Assembly (NCBI GenBank): GCA_964458125.1
Contig: CAYWHE010000028.1
Span: 1 to 27,251 of the forward strand
Direction: 5' to 3'
Source of the DNA: CAYWHE01 sp964458125
Lineage (GTDB): Bacteria; Bacteroidota; Bacteroidia; AKYH767-A; OLB10
Length of the DNA stretch: 27,251 bases
In this document: piece after piece, positions 22,810 to 27,251 of the stretch
Layout: each line of letters starts with the position of its first letter
How positions within the stretch are numbered: the first letter of the stretch is position 1
Notes under the pieces: generated by a model
Database searches by the model: none
The model's input: only the letters and a program-made list of their open reading frames with translations
What the model was told of the DNA's origin: nothing
Made by a program: the position numbers and the translations under genes

Positions 22810-25800
22810 ATGAAAAAAATTGGTACAGCAGCAATTGCGGTTTTCGTCGTTGCATGGCTTTCACACGCGTCTTTCGGACAGGTTTTTACCGGTGATGAAG
22901 CAAGGAAACTGGTAGCGGGAGCTACCCGGGTTGTGACCGATACGGAACGGAACAGCATTTCCTTTATTGAACTGGATGCAAAGGAGTTTGTTGCTGCTTC
23001 AGGAAGTCTGCATTGGTTGCAGGAGGCTCTTCAGGTGAAGCCCGGGGAAGGGTATTCGTTATTCAAAACCGAAACCGATCAACTGGGCTACACCCACTTT
23101 CGTTACCAACAGGTTTATGATAACATCCCGGTTGAAAACGGCGTATTTTATGTGCACACGAAGGATGGAAGAGTGGTTTCAGCCAACGGGGAGCGTTACG
23201 GGCATATAGCGGTCGGTTCTGTACCGTCTATGACACCGGATGAGGCCTATCAGAAAGCGCTGCAAGCCTTTCCTTCAGAACACCTGATAAAAGATGATCA
23301 GAAGATTGCCAAACCCCAGTTGACTATTATCCCGTATGAACCGGTTTCCAGGCTGGCCTATAAATTTGATCTGTATTCATGGAGTCCGCTGAAAAGGGAA
23401 TTTGTTTACGTTGATGCGCATGACGGGTCCATTTTTAAACGGGTGAACCGCATACACGATGGGGATGCAACCGGAACGGCCATCACCATGTTCAACGGCA
23501 ACATCAGCATTACCACCGACAGTGTTTCTCCCACCCAATACCGCCTTCGGGAATCCGGCCGTCCTGTGGAAACATACGATCTCAACAACGGCACCAATTA
23601 TGCAACCGCTGTAGATTTTACGGATGCCGATAACGACTGGACCACCACGACCAATAAGGATCATGCGGCAAACGATGCCCATTTCGGCGCTGAATCCACT
23701 TACGATCTCTATTTCAATAATTTCGGAAGGAATTCCTATGACGACGCCGGCACACCAATCCTCAGCTATGTCCATTATTCCACCGGTTTTGTCAATGCTT
23801 TCTGGGACGGTACAGCCATGACCTATGGGGATGGGGACGGAGTCAACTATGATCCGCTGACCTCCATGGAAATTGTGGGTCATGAAATAACCCATGGCGT
23901 TACCGAAACATCCTCAGGACTTGTTTATGCGGGTGAATCGGGTGCACTGAATGAATCGTTCAGCGATATATTCGGCACTACGATCCGCTTTACCTACAGC
24001 CCGGCTTATGGTTCCTGGTTTATTGGCGACCAGATGGTCATTAACGGCGGCTCGGGTTCCCCCTTCCGGAACATGGCTGATCCCAATCAGTTTCAGTGTG
24101 CCGATACTTATGGTGGCACTTATTGGAATAACGGCGATATAGTTCACTACGACAGCGGGGTACAGAATTTCTGGTATTATTTGCTGGTCACGGGCGGAAC
24201 CGGGGTGAATGATAACGGGGATGCCTACACCATTAACGGAATCGGCCTGCAAAACGCCATAGCCATCGCTTACCGCAATAATAATGTGTATCTCACACCG
24301 GGTTCAACCTTTGCTGATGCCCGTGCCGGTGCCATCCAGTCCGCCATTGACCTGTTCGGCAGCTGTTCCAATGAGGTCATACAGACCACCAATGCCTGGT
24401 ATGCCGTGGGAGTCGGCAGCGTGTTTTCCAATGCCGTGATCGCAGGCTTTAATGCGCCCAATACCTTTTACTGCGTGATTCCGGCAACCGTTAATTTTTT
24501 AAACGCCAGTTTGAATGCCACTTCTTACGCATGGGACTTTGGTGACGGAGGAACTTCCACCGCCCCCAATCCTTCCCATACCTATAATTCAGCGGGTAAT
24601 TACACCATTACCCTGGTGGCCAACGGAACGGGAAACTGTACCTCAACCGATACGTTGGTGATCACCAGTTATATCTCGGTTACCAACGGTGGCGGACCCG
24701 TAACCGCCAACTGTACACCGGGAACAATCAGCAATTGTTGTGGCATCGGTATTTATAATTTTCAGTTTAATACGATAAATAAAAATTCAGGAAGCAGTGC
24801 TGAGGGATACAGGGATTTTACATGTTCCAATGCCACGACGTTAACGGCAGGCGATCCCGTGGCCATACACGTTTCCACAGGATCAACCACGAAAGAAAAT
24901 GTTACGGCTTACATTGATTATGATAACGATGGATCCTTCAATAATACCAATGAACTTGTTTTTTCATCTTCCGACAAACTTCTGAATCACAACGGCATCG
25001 TTCATACGCCCACCACAGCTGCACTCAACACTGCATTACGCATGCGGGTCATGGACGATAAATCGGCAAATACCATCACATCCTCCTGTTATGTATCGCA
25101 AAACGGCCAGACCGAGGACTATACCCTGACATTTATTCCAAACATGCTGCCGCCGGTTGCCGATTTTACAGGCGCCCCGCTGACGGTGAATATCGGCGGC
25201 TCCGTGCAGTTTAATGACCTGACCATAAACGCACCTACGAGTTGGCTGTGGTCATTCCCGGGCGGAAATCCCGCCTCCTCCACCTTGCAGAATCCATCCG
25301 TTACCTACAACTCCCTCGGAATGTATGACGTGCAACTTATTGTTTCCAACGCTTTTGGCACCGATACGATGTTGAAAACGGATTACATTAACGTGGTTAA
25401 TTATACCTATATGTGCAGCACAACCAGCACCACTGCCGCCACGGGGCTTTTATTTGATTCCGGAGGTCCTAATGGCGATTACCAGAGCAGCGAATCCTGC
25501 ACCCTGCTTGTTCAGCCTCCTTGTGCCGATACCGTTATTCTTTCCTTTGTTTCCTTCAGCACCGAAGCCAACTGGGATTATTTCAAGGTTTATGACGGCA
25601 CCACCACAACCGCACCGATGCTCATGAATATGAGCGGATCCACCCTGCCTCCACCGGTCGTCTGCCCGTCAGGAAACATGTTAATTGTTTTTACTTCCGA
25701 TGCGATTATTAATGGAGCCGGGTATGAAGCAAACTGGAGTACGGTATTATGCCTTCCTTTTCCACCCGTGGCCTCCTTTGTCAATTCCGGTAATTCCTGC

Positions 25801-27195
25801 CTGGGTGTCGTTAAATTTGAAGATCATTCGACCAACGTTCCAACTGCATGGTCATGGGATTTTGGTGACGGATTCACCTCCAATCTCGAAAAGCCGGTTC
25901 ACCAGTATGCTCTGTCGGGAACCTATCCCGTAGCATTGATTGCATGCAATGGATATGGTTGTGACACGGTGGTGAACAATATCGTAATCTCCCTGACCAG
26001 CGGCCCCGCACCGCCGGCCTGTACCCCGGCCACGTTAAATTACTGCTGCAATATGGGCATCATTAATGTCACCCTGAACTCCATTAATAATACCAGTGCC
26101 GATGCTTCCGAAGGCTACCAGGATTTTTCGTGCAATGCACAAACCAATGTTACGGTCGGACAATTGTACACCGTTTATGTCACAACAGGTCCGGTTTATA
26201 ATGAAAATGTCAGGGTATGGATTGACTGGAATAATGATACGGCATTTTCAGTCAATGAACTGGTTATGACGAGCAATGCACAACTCACCAGCCATTTGGG
26301 AACTATTGCAATTCCGGGAACAGCGGTGCAGAATACTCCGCTGCGCATGCGCGTTGGATCCAACTGGTCCGGTTCTCCCGTTCCGGATCCCTGTACCGAT
26401 GTGACGTACGGCCAGTTTGAAGACTACAGTGTTACCGTTCTGGGTCCGCTCCCGACCGCCCTTTTCAGTTACCAGTTGATGGCCTGCACGGGGACGACCA
26501 GTTTCTTTGATTTTTCAACCAATAACCCGACTTCATGGCATTGGGATTTCGGAGATGGTGATACGTCCTCACTTCAGTTTCCTGCGCATACGTATGCTTC
26601 GTCCGCCGTCTACACCGTACAGCTTATTGCCTGTAATACAAGCGGATGTGATACATTTTCTCTCAGCCTGAATGTCAGCGTGCTGACCGCAACGATCAAC
26701 TATTCCGGTGTCCAGGAACCGGGTCAGCCCATTACCTTTACCGGAACCTCGAATAATGGATTAAACTGGTTGTGGAATTATGGAGACGGAAACCTGGGCA
26801 GTGGTCAGTCCACCGTTCATACTTACACGACAGGTGGCATTTACATCGTGGCCCTGACGGTTCTGGATTCATCCGGATGCCAGGTCACCGTTTATGATAC
26901 GGTGGCAATTTCGGGAGTTGGTATCCAGGAATTTGCCGGAACCGCCGCTATCAGCGTATCACCAAATCCATTTTTCGGTGAAACACTAATTTCAGTTTCT
27001 GTTTCAGAAAGCCAGGATGTTTCGATACAGGTTTATGATATAATGGGAAGAACTGTGGAAACGATCATGCAGGATCATTGGCTGCAGCCGGGTCATTATG
27101 AATTCAGGTTCAAACCTTCCCAGCCCGGGGTATATTTTATCCGGATGCATAGCGGTTCATTCAGCCTGGTGAAAAAGGTAATTAAAATGAACTGA
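22810..27195 (+). CDS. Secreted thermolysin-type (M4) metalloprotease with PKD, GEVED and CUB modules and T9SS sorting domain
   Basis: A 1461-residue exported protease. ATG 22810 (MKKIGTAAIAVFVVAW...ASFGQ) gives a clean signal peptide, and an ATG 13 codons upstream would spoil it. The FTP/PepSY propeptide spans about 25-210 and the M4 domain about 215-540. The zinc site is HEITH (H358, E359, H362) with E382 in GALNESFSD, spaced as in thermolysin. VHYDSGV holds the likely transition-state His446. Further modules by approximate residue: PKD 542-630, GEVED 634-777, PKD 780-865, CUB 868-980, PKD 985-1063, GEVED 1071-1210, PKD 1215-1293 and PKD 1293-1370. The T9SS sorting domain is 1380-1461 (SVSPNPFFGE, YDIMGRTVE, PGVYFIRM). 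The PKDs carry W.FGDG. It probably degrades extracellular protein with its modules binding substrate or surface. A hairpin repeat starts 2 bases after the stop. Confidence 0.95.
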   Translation: MKKIGTAAIAVFVVAWLSHASFGQVFTGDEARKLVAGATRVVTDTERNSISFIELDAKEFVAASGSLHWLQEALQVKPGEGYSLFKTETDQLGYTHFRYQQVYDNIPVENGVFYVHTKDGRVVSANGERYGHIAVGSVPSMTPDEAYQKALQAFPSEHLIKDDQKIAKPQLTIIPYEPVSRLAYKFDLYSWSPLKREFVYVDAHDGSIFKRVNRIHDGDATGTAITMFNGNISITTDSVSPTQYRLRESGRPVETYDLNNGTNYATAVDFTDADNDWTTTTNKDHAANDAHFGAESTYDLYFNNFGRNSYDDAGTPILSYVHYSTGFVNAFWDGTAMTYGDGDGVNYDPLTSMEIVGHEITHGVTETSSGLVYAGESGALNESFSDIFGTTIRFTYSPAYGSWFIGDQMVINGGSGSPFRNMADPNQFQCADTYGGTYWNNGDIVHYDSGVQNFWYYLLVTGGTGVNDNGDAYTINGIGLQNAIAIAYRNNNVYLTPGSTFADARAGAIQSAIDLFGSCSNEVIQTTNAWYAVGVGSVFSNAVIAGFNAPNTFYCVIPATVNFLNASLNATSYAWDFGDGGTSTAPNPSHTYNSAGNYTITLVANGTGNCTSTDTLVITSYISVTNGGGPVTANCTPGTISNCCGIGIYNFQFNTINKNSGSSAEGYRDFTCSNATTLTAGDPVAIHVSTGSTTKENVTAYIDYDNDGSFNNTNELVFSSSDKLLNHNGIVHTPTTAALNTALRMRVMDDKSANTITSSCYVSQNGQTEDYTLTFIPNMLPPVADFTGAPLTVNIGGSVQFNDLTINAPTSWLWSFPGGNPASSTLQNPSVTYNSLGMYDVQLIVSNAFGTDTMLKTDYINVVNYTYMCSTTSTTAATGLLFDSGGPNGDYQSSESCTLLVQPPCADTVILSFVSFSTEANWDYFKVYDGTTTTAPMLMNMSGSTLPPPVVCPSGNMLIVFTSDAIINGAGYEANWSTVLCLPFPPVASFVNSGNSCLGVVKFEDHSTNVPTAWSWDFGDGFTSNLEKPVHQYALSGTYPVALIACNGYGCDTVVNNIVISLTSGPAPPACTPATLNYCCNMGIINVTLNSINNTSADASEGYQDFSCNAQTNVTVGQLYTVYVTTGPVYNENVRVWIDWNNDTAFSVNELVMTSNAQLTSHLGTIAIPGTAVQNTPLRMRVGSNWSGSPVPDPCTDVTYGQFEDYSVTVLGPLPTALFSYQLMACTGTTSFFDFSTNNPTSWHWDFGDGDTSSLQFPAHTYASSAVYTVQLIACNTSGCDTFSLSLNVSVLTATINYSGVQEPGQPITFTGTSNNGLNWLWNYGDGNLGSGQSTVHTYTTGGIYIVALTVLDSSGCQVTVYDTVAISGVGIQEFAGTAAISVSPNPFFGETLISVSVSESQDVSIQVYDIMGRTVETIMQDHWLQPGHYEFRFKPSQPGVYFIRMHSGSFSLVKKVIKMN

Positions 27196-27196
27196 T

Positions 27197-27251
27197 CCGC
27201 TGCTTGCAGCGGAATTTTCAATTCGACTTGACTTTTACAAGGACAAAGTCC
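27197..27251. repeat. Intergenic hairpin repeat, copy C (cut by window end)
   Basis: CCGCTGCTTGCAGCGG at 27197-27212 is identical to 5565-5580. A 31-base segment at 27217-27247 then matches 30 of 31 bases of 5468-5498. The two modules are in the opposite order to copy A. The palindrome starts 2 bases after the M4 protease stop and is followed by AATTTTC, so it could also serve as that gene's terminator. Confidence 0.8.

Noticed and set aside
23377..23895. 172-codon minus-strand frame inside the M4 protease gene
   Set aside because: It is antisense to the conserved M4 catalytic domain and has no domain pattern of its own.

Overview
The window looks like chromosomal DNA from a member of the Bacteroidota, probably near the Sphingobacteriia/Chitinophagia but not resolved further. 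Four signs point there. There are type IX secretion system (T9SS) C-terminal sorting domains on two giant secreted proteases. The ssb-gldE-gldD block resembles that of gliding Bacteroidota. Promoter-like boxes have the form TTG-N18..20-TAnnTTTG. Starts lack clear Shine-Dalgarno sequences. No phage, integrase, transposase or CRISPR array was seen.

Layout. 1-2719: 3' part of gcvP (glycine decarboxylase) with a strong terminator. 3012-5001: a signalling cluster of a PAS-only protein, a PAS/histidine-kinase-like protein that has lost the phosphoacceptor His and the N-box Asn, and a single-domain receiver. 5002-5754: a decayed stretch with an orphan T9SS sorting-domain fragment and a hairpin repeat. 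5755-7968 (-): hppA, ion-pumping pyrophosphatase. 8239-10401: comEC, ending in an 8-bp overlap with a convergent acyl-CoA thioesterase. 11301-16506: ssb, then gldE, gldD, a MATE exporter, a small envelope protein and fmt, all on the + strand. 16507-16929: a gene-free cluster of hairpin repeats. 16930-19887: a metzincin protease with five PKD-like repeats. 19973-21129 (-): radC, rpsT and tRNA-Glu. 21422-22015: a broken two-component-propeller sensor gene. 22387-22602: an orphan LuxR-type HTH protein. 22810-27195: a thermolysin-type (M4) protease with PKD, GEVED and CUB modules. 27197-27251: another hairpin repeat, cut by the window end.

How it fits together. Most genes are housekeeping (glycine cleavage, pyrophosphate energy use, translation initiation, ribosomal protein, tRNA, DNA binding and uptake). 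GldD/GldE belong to the gliding machinery, which is linked to T9SS, and the two proteases carry the sorting signals that system reads. The unusual parts are the signalling cluster with a kinase that probably cannot autophosphorylate, a modular intergenic hairpin-repeat family with at least three copies, and the remains of a sensor gene that keeps a good promoter.
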